A stretch of DNA of 36,909 nt. Origin: Prevotella sp. (GTDB taxonomy: Bacteria > Bacteroidota > Bacteroidia > Bacteroidales > Bacteroidaceae). A program made the position numbers and the translations under genes. Below, in pieces: positions 9,733 through 17,388 of this stretch. The stretch is from the NCBI GenBank assembly GCA_024680755.1, contig JAILBT010000007.1, positions 1-36,909 of the forward strand, written 5' to 3'. How positions within the stretch are numbered: the stretch's first letter is position 1; every line of letters starts with the position of its first letter. The notes beneath the pieces were generated by a model. It had not been told where the DNA came from, searched no databases, and worked only from the letters and a program-made list of their open reading frames with translations.

Positions 9733-11056
9733 GAAGATAGGCTATGCCCTGGGCGATGCCGCCGCCGGTGGCATCACGTGGAAAGTGATGTCGATAGCCT
9801 TCCCGCTGTTCTTCACCAACGTGTTCGGGCTGACCATTGCCGACACGGCCACGCTGATGCTCATCGCCCGCATGTTCGACGTGGTGACCGACCCGCTCAT
9901 GGGCTCGCTGGCCGACCGCACACAGTCCCGCTGGGGCACCTACCGCCCCTGGCTGCTCTTCGGTGCCGTGCCGCTGGGACTCATCTTCGCCCTGCTGCTC
10001 TATACGCCCGACTTCGGGCCAGTGGGCAAGCGCATCTGGGCCTACACGCTCTATCTGCTGATGATGGTGGCCTACACGGCGGTCAACGTGCCCTACGGCT
10101 CGATGCTGGGCGTGATGACCGACGACGACAACGAGAAGAACCAGTTCTCGTCGTTCCGCATGGTGGGGGCCTACGCCATGGGCTTCGTCACGCTGTTGTC
10201 GTTCCCTTATCTGCAGAAGATGGTGGGCGGTACGCCGCAGCACCAGTATGCCGTGCTTGGTGCCTTCTTCGGACTGCTGGCCACTGCGGGCACCCTGGCC
10301 TGCGGCCTGCTCACGCGGGAGCGGATGAAGCCCGTGCGGGCAGAAAACTTCTCGCTGAAGCCCTTTGCCGACCTGTTCCGCAACCGTCCGTGGATCAACC
10401 TCACGCTCATCGGCATCGGCATGAACTTCTTCAACGGCTTCCGCTATGCCGTGGCGGGCTATCTGTTTGAATACTGCCTGAAGGGCGACGTGACCGTGAG
10501 CGGACTCATCATCAACTACACTGTATTCATGACCTTTGGCGAGCTGACCTGTATGGTCTTCGGAGGGGTGTCGCCAGCGTTCACCCGCTGGTTGGGCAGC
10601 AAGCGCAGGGCTTTCCGCGTGGCTGTCATCATAGCAGGCGTGGCCTCGGTAGGTTTCTTCTTCATCCCAATGGACGCGGCCTATATCTGGCTGATGGTGG
10701 CCGTGGTGGTCATCACCTCCATAGGCGTGGGCCTGTTCTCGCCGCTGCTGTGGTCGATGTATGCCGACGTGGCCGACTATGCCACCCGGAAGAACGGTAC
10801 GTCATCCACGGGGCTCATCTTCTCCAGCGGCACGATGGCACAGAAGTTCGGCACGGCCATCAGTGGCTCGCTCGTGGCCCTGCTGCTGGGCATGGCCGGA
10901 TTCGTGTCGGGCACCAGCACCGCCGGCGACACCGTCATCACCATCACCGATATGGATGCCGTGTGCCGGATGATTTGGTCGCTCTTCTCGCTCTTCCCCG
11001 CCGCCATCGCGCTCATCATGTTGTTTCTGCTGCACCAATATCCCATCAAGAAATAG
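9716..11056 (+). CDS. GPH-family (MFS) cation-coupled sugar transporter, probable mannobiose importer
   Basis: This 446-residue inner-membrane protein has about twelve hydrophobic segments. The GPH (glycoside-pentoside-hexuronide) signature is seen at residues 55-80: [25 protein letters not shown] second family stretch is [22 protein letters not shown], typical of MelB/XylP-type symporters. It starts inside the end of the phosphorylase gene and the epimerase gene begins six bases after its stop, so it is part of the same transcript. The inferred substrate is beta-1,4-mannobiose, which the next two enzymes consume in the cytoplasm. The coupling ion (H+ or Na+) cannot be told from the sequence. 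Confidence 0.93.
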   Translation: MVKLSEKIGYALGDAAAGGITWKVMSIAFPLFFTNVFGLTIADTATLMLIARMFDVVTDPLMGSLADRTQSRWGTYRPWLLFGAVPLGLIFALLLYTPDFGPVGKRIWAYTLYLLMMVAYTAVNVPYGSMLGVMTDDDNEKNQFSSFRMVGAYAMGFVTLLSFPYLQKMVGGTPQHQYAVLGAFFGLLATAGTLACGLLTRERMKPVRAENFSLKPFADLFRNRPWINLTLIGIGMNFFNGFRYAVAGYLFEYCLKGDVTVSGLIINYTVFMTFGELTCMVFGGVSPAFTRWLGSKRRAFRVAVIIAGVASVGFFFIPMDAAYIWLMVAVVVITSIGVGLFSPLLWSMYADVADYATRKNGTSSTGLIFSSGTMAQKFGTAISGSLVALLLGMAGFVSGTSTAGDTVITITDMDAVCRMIWSLFSLFPAAIALIMLFLLHQYPIKK

Positions 11057-11062
11057 ACGACT

Positions 11063-12277
11063 ATGAATAATTGTTCCGTATGCAGCGACACCATCGCTGC
11101 CCTCAAGACTTCTGCCCGCCAGCTGCTGGAAGACAACATCCTGCGCTTCTGGCTCGAAAAGATGCAGGACTATGAGCACGGGGGCTTCTACGGGCGCATT
11201 GACGGCAACAACAGGCTGCACCCTGAAGCCGACAAGGGGGCCATACTGAATGCCCGCATCCTGTGGACGTTCTCTGCGGCCTATCGAGTGTTGGGCAAAC
11301 AGGAATATCTTAACATGGCCACCCGCGCGAAAGACTATTTCATGCAGCACTTTATGGACCAGACCTACGGTGGGGTCTTTTGGAGCGTGGATTATATGGG
11401 GCGCCCCAAGGACACCCGAAAACAGTTCTATGCCATAGGCTTCGCTATCTATGGCCTGTCGGAATATGCCCGCTCCACGGGCTGCCCGGAAGCACTGGCC
11501 GCGGCCGTCAGCCTTTATGAGTGTATTGAGCAGCACGCCATCGACCATGAATGGGGCGGATACATCGAAGCGACGACGCGCAGCTGGCAGCCCATCGGCG
11601 ACATGCGCCTCTCCCCGCACGATGCCAACTATCCCAAGTCGCAGAACACCCACCTGCACATCATGGAGCCATACACCAACCTGCTGCGCGTATGGCCATC
11701 GGAACGGCTGAGACTGTCGCTAAGAAACATCATCCGCATCTTCCTGAACTGCATCCTCAATAGGGAGACACACCATCTGGACCTCTTCTTCGAGAACGAC
11801 TGGACGCGCGGCGGGGGGCACCTGGAGAGCTATGGTCACGACATCGAGTGCTCGTGGCTGATGCACGAGGCTGCCATCGTGATGGGAGACCAGGACGTGC
11901 TGGCCGAGATGGAGCCGGTGGTCAAGATGGTGGCACGGGCCTCGGAGAAGGGGCTGCAGCCCGACGGCTCGATGCAGCATGAGGCCAACTTAGACACGGG
12001 GCATATCGACGACGACCAGCAGTGGTGGGTGCAGGCCGAGGCTGTAGTGGGATTCCTGAATCTCTTCCAGCATTTCTCCGACCGTGCTGCCCTTGACAAG
12101 GCGCTCCGCTGTTATGACTACATACAGCACAACCTTGTGGACCGTGAACATGGCGAGTGGTACTGGAGCCGACGGCCCGACGGCTCCGTGAACCGCGACG
12201 ACGACAAGGCCGGCTTCTGGAAATGTCCGTACCACAACGGTCGCATGTGCCTGGAAATCATAGAGAGGGAGTTCTGA
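11063..12277 (+). CDS. Cellobiose/mannobiose 2-epimerase (AGE family)
   Basis: This 404-residue cytoplasmic enzyme of the N-acylglucosamine 2-epimerase superfamily has an (alpha/alpha)6 barrel. It converts the reducing-end mannose of mannobiose to glucose, making the substrate of the GH130 enzyme. Expected catalytic and substrate-binding histidines are present in SQNTHLHIMEPYTNL (His197/199), ESYGHDIECSWL (His259) and KCPYHNGRMCLE (His391), as in characterised cellobiose 2-epimerases. The GGFYGRIDG and WYWSRRPDG segments also fit. The gene is last in the enzyme operon: its final codons form the left arm of a strong terminator. N-acetylglucosamine epimerase activity is unlikely given the phosphorylase partner. 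Confidence 0.95.
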   Translation: MNNCSVCSDTIAALKTSARQLLEDNILRFWLEKMQDYEHGGFYGRIDGNNRLHPEADKGAILNARILWTFSAAYRVLGKQEYLNMATRAKDYFMQHFMDQTYGGVFWSVDYMGRPKDTRKQFYAIGFAIYGLSEYARSTGCPEALAAAVSLYECIEQHAIDHEWGGYIEATTRSWQPIGDMRLSPHDANYPKSQNTHLHIMEPYTNLLRVWPSERLRLSLRNIIRIFLNCILNRETHHLDLFFENDWTRGGGHLESYGHDIECSWLMHEAAIVMGDQDVLAEMEPVVKMVARASEKGLQPDGSMQHEANLDTGHIDDDQQWWVQAEAVVGFLNLFQHFSDRAALDKALRCYDYIQHNLVDREHGEWYWSRRPDGSVNRDDDKAGFWKCPYHNGRMCLEIIEREF

Positions 12278-12297
12278 AAAAGAACTCCCCCTTTTTT
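12267..12297 (+). terminator. Strong rho-independent terminator overlapping the epimerase stop codon
   Basis: GGGAGTTCT (12267-12275) pairs perfectly with AGAACTCCC (12281-12289) around a GAAAA loop, followed by CC and six T (12292-12297). The epimerase stop TGA lies at the end of the left arm and in the loop. Confidence 0.93.
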
Positions 12298-12362
12298 CTG
12301 CGTTTGAGCGCAATGTGTCAGTCTCTGGCAAGATTGTGGCAGCCGGTATAATTATTATCGCC

Positions 12363-12370
12363 TACCTTTG
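12363..12370 (+). promoter_or_regulatory. Candidate -7 box (TACCTTTG) for the modular-protein units
   Basis: TACCTTTG fits TAnnTTTG and is identical to the -7 box of the gyrA promoter on the other strand. It lies 63 bases before the likely ATG at 12434 and just after the operon terminator. The nearest TTG upstream is 26 bases away, further than the usual 19-21, so only the -7 element is well supported. Confidence 0.55.
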
Positions 12371-12388
12371 CACTTGAAAAACAACAAC

Positions 12389-12430
12389 ATTGTTTCAAAA
12401 ATTATTAAAATTGTTTCAAAAATTATTAAA
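12389..12430 (+). repeat. Perfect 21-bp tandem duplication in the 5' leader
   Basis: The unit ATTGTTTCAAAAATTATTAA plus A occurs twice back to back (12389-12409 and 12410-12430), ending three bases before the ATG at 12434. It lies between the candidate promoter and the start codon, so it is in the untranslated leader. Confidence 0.9.
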
Positions 12431-12433
12431 AGT

Positions 12434-13858
12434 ATGAAGAGATTTACTTTATTACTTGCGGTTTTTGCCGCTCTGTCCATCAATGCGACAGCGGACACAA
12501 ACAAAGAGCGTGTAGTGTTTCTTGGCGAACACACCATCGGGAAATGGGATTGGAACAGTTACCTGACGATTGAAGGCTCTTCATTCGGCAACCTGGCTTC
12601 TGGCGACAAATTGTCCATTGTATTTGAAAGCGACGACGAAACAGCCAGCGATGCAAAAGAAAGCTACTACCAATATACGTTGGTTGTAGACGATGGCGAC
12701 AGTCGTCCTCAATTGGCATCTGGCAGTGTCGAAAGCGGAACCACCACCATTGAGTTCACTCCTACGCAGGAGCAGATTGACGGCATCAAGTCAAACCGAT
12801 TGATGATCCAAGGACATTTCATCAAAGTAAAGAAAGTGTTCTACGGCCAGGCAAACACCACCTCGGCAGTGAGCGACGAAAGCAAACTCCCTTACGACAC
12901 GGGAGAATGGGATGTCGCCGCTCTTGGCATCAGCCTTGAGACACTCCGCACAGCAAAAGCGGGAGACAAAATTGTTTTCAACATCAGTTCCACCTATACT
13001 GCTACCGGTCGCGACTATTGTCAGGCATTCCTTCAAGGCGATGGCTTGGGAATAGGAGGCAGCGACCTGAAAGACAAGTCTACAGCCGAATACACATTGA
13101 CCGACGCCAACATTGCGGCCATCGCTTCAACCAGTTGGGCCCAGTTTGTCGGCAAGGGCGTCGTCGTGAGCAGCATCAATCTCGTAACCCACGACTACAT
13201 CTATGTACTCAGTTCCATAAACAGCAATGTCAGTCTGACCGGCATATCTGGAACAGTGGACGTAGAACTGAAACGCAGCTACGACTGGAATGCCACACTC
13301 TGCGTGCCCTTCGACATAGCAAGTGTTACAGAGACTTTTGGCTCAACGGCAAAGGCATACGAGTTTAAGGAATACAACAACGGCTTGGTCTTTGTTGAGC
13401 GCGAACACATTGAGGCAGGCAAGCCCTATTTCATGGAGTTTGGCGAAGCAGACAAGGACAAGACTTCTATCAGCGTGAGCGATGTCACCATCAACGCCAC
13501 GCTCAACAACTCAGACGAGAGCAACGGCCTGACCTTCAAAGGCAACTACACTCCTGGAATGAACATGCAGGGCAATTATGGCGTGGCATGGAAAGACAAT
13601 ACCGACGGCTGGGGCTTCTACAAAGGTGGAGCAGGCTCTAAACTCAATGCCTTCAGCGCCTATTTCGAAGGAAGCATTCCCTCAGCTGACAGCCGCTTGG
13701 CCGTCATCCTCGTAGACGAAACATCGGGCATCGAGGACGCCATCAAGAATGGCGAGCCGAGGGCCAACAGCCTCTTCGACCTTCAGGGACGCAAGGTTGC
13801 GCAGCCCCAGAAGGGCCTCTACATTGTCAATGGAAAGAAAGTATTCATCAACAAATAA
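12434..13858 (+). CDS. Secreted modular protein (two repeat modules plus C-terminal domain), function unknown
   Basis: This 474-residue protein starts with a clear signal peptide (MKRFTLLLAVFAALSINATA). The frame is open 66 bases further upstream, but that stretch is the AT-rich tandem leader, so ATG 12434 is chosen. Module 1 (about 26-138) begins VVFLGEHTIGKWDW and shares the aGDkl..v pattern and the closing strand NRLMIQGHFIKVKKVFY with the genes at 4337 and 14219. Module 2 (about 151-254) is more divergent. The region 255-430 is a beta-rich domain with WNATLCVPFD and KAYEFKEY, a pattern common in secreted Prevotella proteins. The end (about 446-474) reads FDLQGRKV, KGLYIVNGKK and FINK. No enzyme motif is seen. 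A 56-residue protein follows after 18 bases. Confidence 0.82.
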   Translation: MKRFTLLLAVFAALSINATADTNKERVVFLGEHTIGKWDWNSYLTIEGSSFGNLASGDKLSIVFESDDETASDAKESYYQYTLVVDDGDSRPQLASGSVESGTTTIEFTPTQEQIDGIKSNRLMIQGHFIKVKKVFYGQANTTSAVSDESKLPYDTGEWDVAALGISLETLRTAKAGDKIVFNISSTYTATGRDYCQAFLQGDGLGIGGSDLKDKSTAEYTLTDANIAAIASTSWAQFVGKGVVVSSINLVTHDYIYVLSSINSNVSLTGISGTVDVELKRSYDWNATLCVPFDIASVTETFGSTAKAYEFKEYNNGLVFVEREHIEAGKPYFMEFGEADKDKTSISVSDVTINATLNNSDESNGLTFKGNYTPGMNMQGNYGVAWKDNTDGWGFYKGGAGSKLNAFSAYFEGSIPSADSRLAVILVDETSGIEDAIKNGEPRANSLFDLQGRKVAQPQKGLYIVNGKKVFINK

Positions 13859-13876
13859 ACAAGGGAGACAGAAATT

Positions 13877-14047
13877 ATGAAAGCATACACCAAGCCATCT
13901 ATTTACGTACAGAAGATAGAAACCATGCAATTCATTGCAGCCAGTGGCAACCTGAAGACCGACGTCAGCATCAGCGACTCGGAGTTGGACAACGTCACCT
14001 TCGGCTCGCGTGACCAAAACAGCTTCTGGGACGATGAAGAAGAGTAG
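13877..14047 (+). CDS. Small 56-residue protein with C-terminal WDDEEE
   Basis: ATG 13877 opens a 57-codon frame ending in TAG at 14045-14047. The protein begins MKAYTKPSIYVQKIETMQ, continues FIAASGN and ends SFWDDEEE. The pattern of a basic start with a Lys-Pro, a hydrophobic stretch with a small-residue Ala-Ser/Gly-Ser site near residues 21-24, and an acidic Trp-containing end is shared with the 58-residue protein at 15920, and the last bases of both genes are identical. The gene follows a secreted modular protein by 18 bases, so cotranscription is likely. It resembles small hypothetical proteins common in Bacteroidales with unknown role. It could be a precursor or export-linked peptide, which is inference only. 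Confidence 0.72.
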   Translation: MKAYTKPSIYVQKIETMQFIAASGNLKTDVSISDSELDNVTFGSRDQNSFWDDEEE

Positions 14048-14104
14048 TTGTTTTTTTCATTATAGTTTTAGTTAGTATTAAGTGTTTATTCTGCCGTGCA
14101 ACGT
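14036..14104 (+). repeat. 69-bp perfect direct repeat, copy 1 (small-gene 3' end plus 3' UTR)
   Basis: The 69 bases from GAAGAAGAGTAG of the small gene through its stop codon and 57 bases of 3' untranslated sequence, ending GTGCAACGT, are identical to 16085-16153. After position 14104 the two copies diverge: the hairpin that follows copy 2 is degenerate here. Confidence 0.95.
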
Positions 14105-14106
14105 AG

Positions 14107-14169
14107 TCCTTTGCAGGAGACGCAGCTGCACGTAGAGGAGGTAGATTCTGGGATTATGACGAAGAGTGA
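14107..14169 (+). pseudogene. Relic of a third small-protein C-terminus
   Basis: After the copy-1 repeat, one frame (opened by a TAG at 14104-14106) reads SFAGDAAARRGG, then RFWDYDEE and a TGA stop at 14167-14169. The end closely matches the SFWDDEEE end of the small gene at 13877. There is no start codon in this frame, so it looks like the remaining 3' end of another family member, probably left by recombination within the repeat. Confidence 0.5.
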
Positions 14170-14218
14170 TGTTGCCAGATAGTATATGTGTAATTAACGA
14201 TTAAAATCAGAAAAAGAC

Positions 14219-15910
14219 ATGAGTAAGACTATTTTCTTCAACCGCATAAAAAAGGCTGTCCTCGTGAATCTGCTTTTATTGGCTGTCGTCTTCAGCGCAA
14301 GAGCAGAGGTAGTGTTCAGCGGAGAGCATGCAGTGGGTAGCTGGAATGCAAAGCAACTGCCCGTGGGTGACTATCCTGTGCTGGCAAAGGCCAGTGCAGG
14401 CGACGTGATTGCCGTTACCATCAGTGATGCCGGCGGCAGTGGTCGCGTAACGCTGCAGGATGTATCGTGGAGTGGATTTGCCGACGAGTACGACTGCGCA
14501 GACGGATGCCACTATTTTGTGCTGACTGAGGCTCAGGCCCAGACGGTGGCCGGGGGTGGTCTGATAGTCACCGGCGAGAACTATACTTTGACGCAGGTGG
14601 AACTGCTCTACAAGAAGGCCCTTTGGGAAGGCTCTGTCGATGACAACACCGGATGGACCCAGAGCGATGCACTCTCGAACGACCTCTTTGCCGGACTTTC
14701 GGCAGGTGATGTGCTGGGCATCGACGTAACGGCCATCAACGACGGAGAATCATGGCATCAGGTGGCCATCCGGGGTGACTATGAAAACATACTCTCGGCT
14801 GGCGTCTCAGAGGCCAAGACACTACTCAGCGTGCTGACAGCAGAACAGGTGAAGGCGCTACAGACGAAGACTGTCGATGTAACAGCCCAGTACCTGAAGG
14901 TGTCGGGGATCTATACATACGTTGACAATCAGGCTCCTGCCACCGATGAAGATGCTGAAGTGGTCTGGACGGGCAGCCAGGACACAGGAGACTGGTCGGC
15001 TCATGTCAATCTCAGCTACGACAATCGGGGCAGTCTGTCGCAGACCTTCAAGACCGATGTGCTGCGCATCACCTTTACCACCACGGACGACGGCGCACAG
15101 ATACAACTGAGCAATCCGGCTAACGGGTGGGCGAAATTCAGTGAAGAGGCTTTCGCGGAAGTGGAAAATAGTGCTGAGACACAGACTTTCGAGTACACCG
15201 TAGCCAATGCATCGGTTCTGGAAGACATTCAACTCACGGGCATCATCGTGCAAGGAAAGAATATCAATGTCACGAAAGTTGAACTGGTGAAAAAGGAAGG
15301 CCGCTACGATGCAGTACCGGCTACCATCGGTGAGGATGGCATTGCCACCTTCAGCAGCTCGAAGCACCTGAGCTTTGCCGAAGCAGACATCACGCCTTAC
15401 TACGCATCAGAAATCGGTGATGGCAGCGTAACGCTGACTCCTGTGGACAATAAGACAACTTGGGGGCATCAGGGTTACGTGCTACGAGGTGCACAGGGCA
15501 GTTACGACATCCCCGTAATTGAAGAGAGTGATGCGACCTATCCTTCAGGCACTAACTATCTGAAGGCTACGAGCGACTATGCCGCCGACCTGCCACGAAG
15601 CGAAGAGGCTGGAAAGTATCTCTACATCTTTGCCAAGAATGGCTCCGACATAGGGTTCTATCATCTCGACGGTACCTATAAGCTGGCAGCTCACCGTGCC
15701 TACCTCTGCACCGATAGCGACATACGCACGGCGGAAAGTGCCTCGCGCGGCATCACACTCTGTTTCGGCGACGGTGGGACAACATCCGTACGCCTTTATA
15801 CCAATGCCCTGAATTGTTCTGCATCGATCTACACACTGAGTGGACAGAGGGTGAAGAGTACAACAAAAGGCATTTATATAAGCGATGGCAAAAAATTCAT
15901 CATAAAATAA
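14219..15910 (+). CDS. Secreted modular protein (three repeat modules), function unknown
   Basis: This 563-residue protein has a signal peptide ending near SARA (residue 29). Three copies of the roughly 105-115 residue module follow: about 30-131 (starting EVVFSGEHAVGSWN), 134-236 (ALWEGSVDDNTGWT) and 246-359 (AEVVWTGSQDTGDWS). Each has the aGDVl strand and a closing strand such as GLIVTGENYTLTQVELL or GIIVQGKNINVTKVELV. The C-terminal 200 residues form a different beta-rich domain ending SGQRVK, KGIYISDGKK and FIIK. It is paralogous to the protein at 12434, with which it shares the first-module opening (VVFxGEHxxGxW). A 58-residue protein follows after nine bases. Carbohydrate binding is plausible but not shown; no catalytic residues are recognisable. 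Confidence 0.82.
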   Translation: MSKTIFFNRIKKAVLVNLLLLAVVFSARAEVVFSGEHAVGSWNAKQLPVGDYPVLAKASAGDVIAVTISDAGGSGRVTLQDVSWSGFADEYDCADGCHYFVLTEAQAQTVAGGGLIVTGENYTLTQVELLYKKALWEGSVDDNTGWTQSDALSNDLFAGLSAGDVLGIDVTAINDGESWHQVAIRGDYENILSAGVSEAKTLLSVLTAEQVKALQTKTVDVTAQYLKVSGIYTYVDNQAPATDEDAEVVWTGSQDTGDWSAHVNLSYDNRGSLSQTFKTDVLRITFTTTDDGAQIQLSNPANGWAKFSEEAFAEVENSAETQTFEYTVANASVLEDIQLTGIIVQGKNINVTKVELVKKEGRYDAVPATIGEDGIATFSSSKHLSFAEADITPYYASEIGDGSVTLTPVDNKTTWGHQGYVLRGAQGSYDIPVIEESDATYPSGTNYLKATSDYAADLPRSEEAGKYLYIFAKNGSDIGFYHLDGTYKLAAHRAYLCTDSDIRTAESASRGITLCFGDGGTTSVRLYTNALNCSASIYTLSGQRVKSTTKGIYISDGKKFIIK

Positions 15911-15919
15911 AAATGTAGT

Positions 15920-16096
15920 ATGAAAAAGGTCTATATAAAGCCATTGACAGAATCATTGACTGACTGTACCGTCATGGATATCCTTGCGGGAAGTATGTTT
16001 GAAGTGAAAGTCGAAAATGACGATTTCAATGAAGAAATAATGACCTCGTTGTCAAGAAATTCTAACAACATTTGGGATGATGACGAAGAAGAGTAG
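15920..16096 (+). CDS. Small 58-residue protein with C-terminal IWDDDEEE
   Basis: ATG 15920 opens a 59-codon frame ending in TAG 16094-16096. The protein begins MKKVYIKPLTESL, contains MDILAGSMFEV and ends NNIWDDDEEE. It shares with the 56-residue protein at 13877 the Lys-Pro start, a small-residue (A/L)-A-(S/G)-(S/G) site near residues 20-25 and the acidic Trp end. Its last 12 coding bases and the next 57 bases are identical to those of that gene. Each small gene stands right after a secreted modular protein gene, so two tandem units of the same design are present. Function unknown; it has no transmembrane segment or known motif that I recognise. Confidence 0.72.
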   Translation: MKKVYIKPLTESLTDCTVMDILAGSMFEVKVENDDFNEEIMTSLSRNSNNIWDDDEEE

Positions 16097-16153
16097 TTGT
16101 TTTTTTCATTATAGTTTTAGTTAGTATTAAGTGTTTATTCTGCCGTGCAACGT
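16085..16153 (+). repeat. 69-bp perfect direct repeat, copy 2
   Basis: Identical to 14036-14104 and 2,049 bases downstream of it. It covers the end of the 58-residue gene and its 3' untranslated region. The last nine bases form the start of the hairpin terminator that follows. Confidence 0.95.
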
Positions 16154-16183
16154 GCTCCTGTGCAGGAGCGCGTTGCACCTTTT
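16145..16183 (+). terminator. Long hairpin terminator after the second modular unit
   Basis: GTGCAACG (16145-16152) pairs with CGTTGCAC (16171-16178) and GCTCCTG (16154-16160) with CAGGAGC (16163-16169), separated by a T-G wobble. The 16-bp stem is followed by C and TTTT, then an AT-rich stretch. It ends 16 bases before manA, so manA may be transcribed by readthrough or from an unseen promoter. Confidence 0.75.
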
Positions 16184-16198
16184 AATATTTAGCAAGAG

Positions 16199-17176
16199 AT
16201 GAAACCCTATAAATTTCAGCCATATCTGAAGACAACGCTTTGGGGCGGTTATCAGATAGCGCCCTTCAAGGGCATTTTCAACGCGCAGCCCAACGTGGGC
16301 GAGAGCTGGGAGATCAGCGGCGTGCCCGGCCATGAGAGTGTGGCCGTGAACCGTGGCCTGGTTGACGATGTCGATGAGGGGCTGACGCTTGTCCAGCTCA
16401 TCGACAAGTACAAGGGACTGCTGATGGGCCAGAAGATATACAAGAAGTTCGGCAACCAGTTCCCGCTGCTGGTGAAGTTCATCGACTCACGGCAGGATCT
16501 CTCCGTGCAGGTGCACCCCGACGACCGGCTGGCCCAGGAGCGCCACGGGTGTGCAGGGAAGACCGAGATGTGGTACATCATCAAGAGCGATGTGGGGGCG
16601 AAGATATATGCCGGACTCTCGCGGAGCATCACCCCCGACGACTACGAGCGGCTGGCCACGGCAGAGCCGCACGACGGGCGGTCGCCCATGCAGGACGTCA
16701 TTGCCACCCACGAGGCCCACGAGGGCGACCTCTTCTTCCTGCCGGCCGGACGGCTGCATGCCATTGGCGCGGGCAACTTCCTGGCCGAGATACAGCAAAC
16801 GAGCGACATCACCTACCGCGTCTATGACTTCGGGCGCAAGGACGCGCACGGCAATCCTCGTGAACTGCACATCGAGCAGGCCAAGGATGCCATCGACTAT
16901 CGGGTGTGGCCGGCCTACCGCACCAGCTACGACTCCACTAAGCCCAACTCGCAACTGATTCACTGTCCGTACTTCGCCGTCAACCGCATAGTCGTGCAGG
17001 TGGCCCAGCAGATTGACTTCCACTGCGACTCCTTCGTCATTGTGGTCTGTCTATGGGGCGAGGCCAACATCAACGGCATCGCCATACGCCAGGGTGAGAC
17101 CATCCTCGTGCCGGCTTGCGAGAACGTGCTTTATATCTTTGGGAATGCCACTTTCCTCACGGCCATCGTGCCGTGA
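16199..17176 (+). CDS. manA: Class I mannose-6-phosphate isomerase
   Basis: This 325-residue cytoplasmic zinc enzyme interconverts mannose 6-phosphate and fructose 6-phosphate. The family metal ligands are seen in SVQVHPDD (Gln104, His106), GKTEMWYI (Glu123) and LPAGRLHAIG (His187), and the conserved YRVYDFGR follows near residue 206. The N-terminus KPYKFQPYLKTTLWGG is also typical of the short bacterial class I form. Mannose 1-phosphate made by the GH130 phosphorylase can enter glycolysis through this enzyme after a phosphomannomutase step that is not encoded here. It therefore belongs logically to the mannan locus even though two units of unknown function and a terminator separate it from the operon. 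Confidence 0.94.
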   Translation: MKPYKFQPYLKTTLWGGYQIAPFKGIFNAQPNVGESWEISGVPGHESVAVNRGLVDDVDEGLTLVQLIDKYKGLLMGQKIYKKFGNQFPLLVKFIDSRQDLSVQVHPDDRLAQERHGCAGKTEMWYIIKSDVGAKIYAGLSRSITPDDYERLATAEPHDGRSPMQDVIATHEAHEGDLFFLPAGRLHAIGAGNFLAEIQQTSDITYRVYDFGRKDAHGNPRELHIEQAKDAIDYRVWPAYRTSYDSTKPNSQLIHCPYFAVNRIVVQVAQQIDFHCDSFVIVVCLWGEANINGIAIRQGETILVPACENVLYIFGNATFLTAIVP

Positions 17177-17183
17177 GGGAAAA

Positions 17184-17201
17184 AACATCTGGGATGACGA
17201 A
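17184..17201 (+). other. Possible fourth small-protein C-terminal relic (NIWDDE)
   Basis: Eight bases after the manA stop, the sequence AACATCTGGGATGACGAA reads NIWDDE, close at base and residue level to the end of the 58-residue gene (NNIWDDDEEE). It has no start and no stop at the expected place. It may be a decayed fragment, but the match is short. Confidence 0.3.
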
Positions 17202-17337
17202 ATTATGTGCAGGAGAATAAGTTTGTCAGATGTTTCATTGAATCGCCTTTGTCCGCCTCAGACCGTGCGGTTTCTAGTCCGAGGTACAAAGTAACGCGTA
17301 ACAAAAGTAACACAAATTGAAGACAAAATAACTCACA

Positions 17338-17357
17338 TTATGTTGTGCACAACATAA
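17338..17357. promoter_or_regulatory. Perfect 20-bp palindrome between convergent genes
   Basis: TTATGTTGTGCACAACATAA is a perfect palindrome in the 212-bp gap between the converging manA and nrnA genes. It could be a protein-binding site or a short hairpin (8-bp stem, TGCA loop) acting as a two-way transcript end, but no T-run follows directly on either strand. The rest of the gap shows nothing else clear. Confidence 0.5.
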
Positions 17358-17388
17358 CAGTTCGCTGCAAATATACAACAAATATCTT

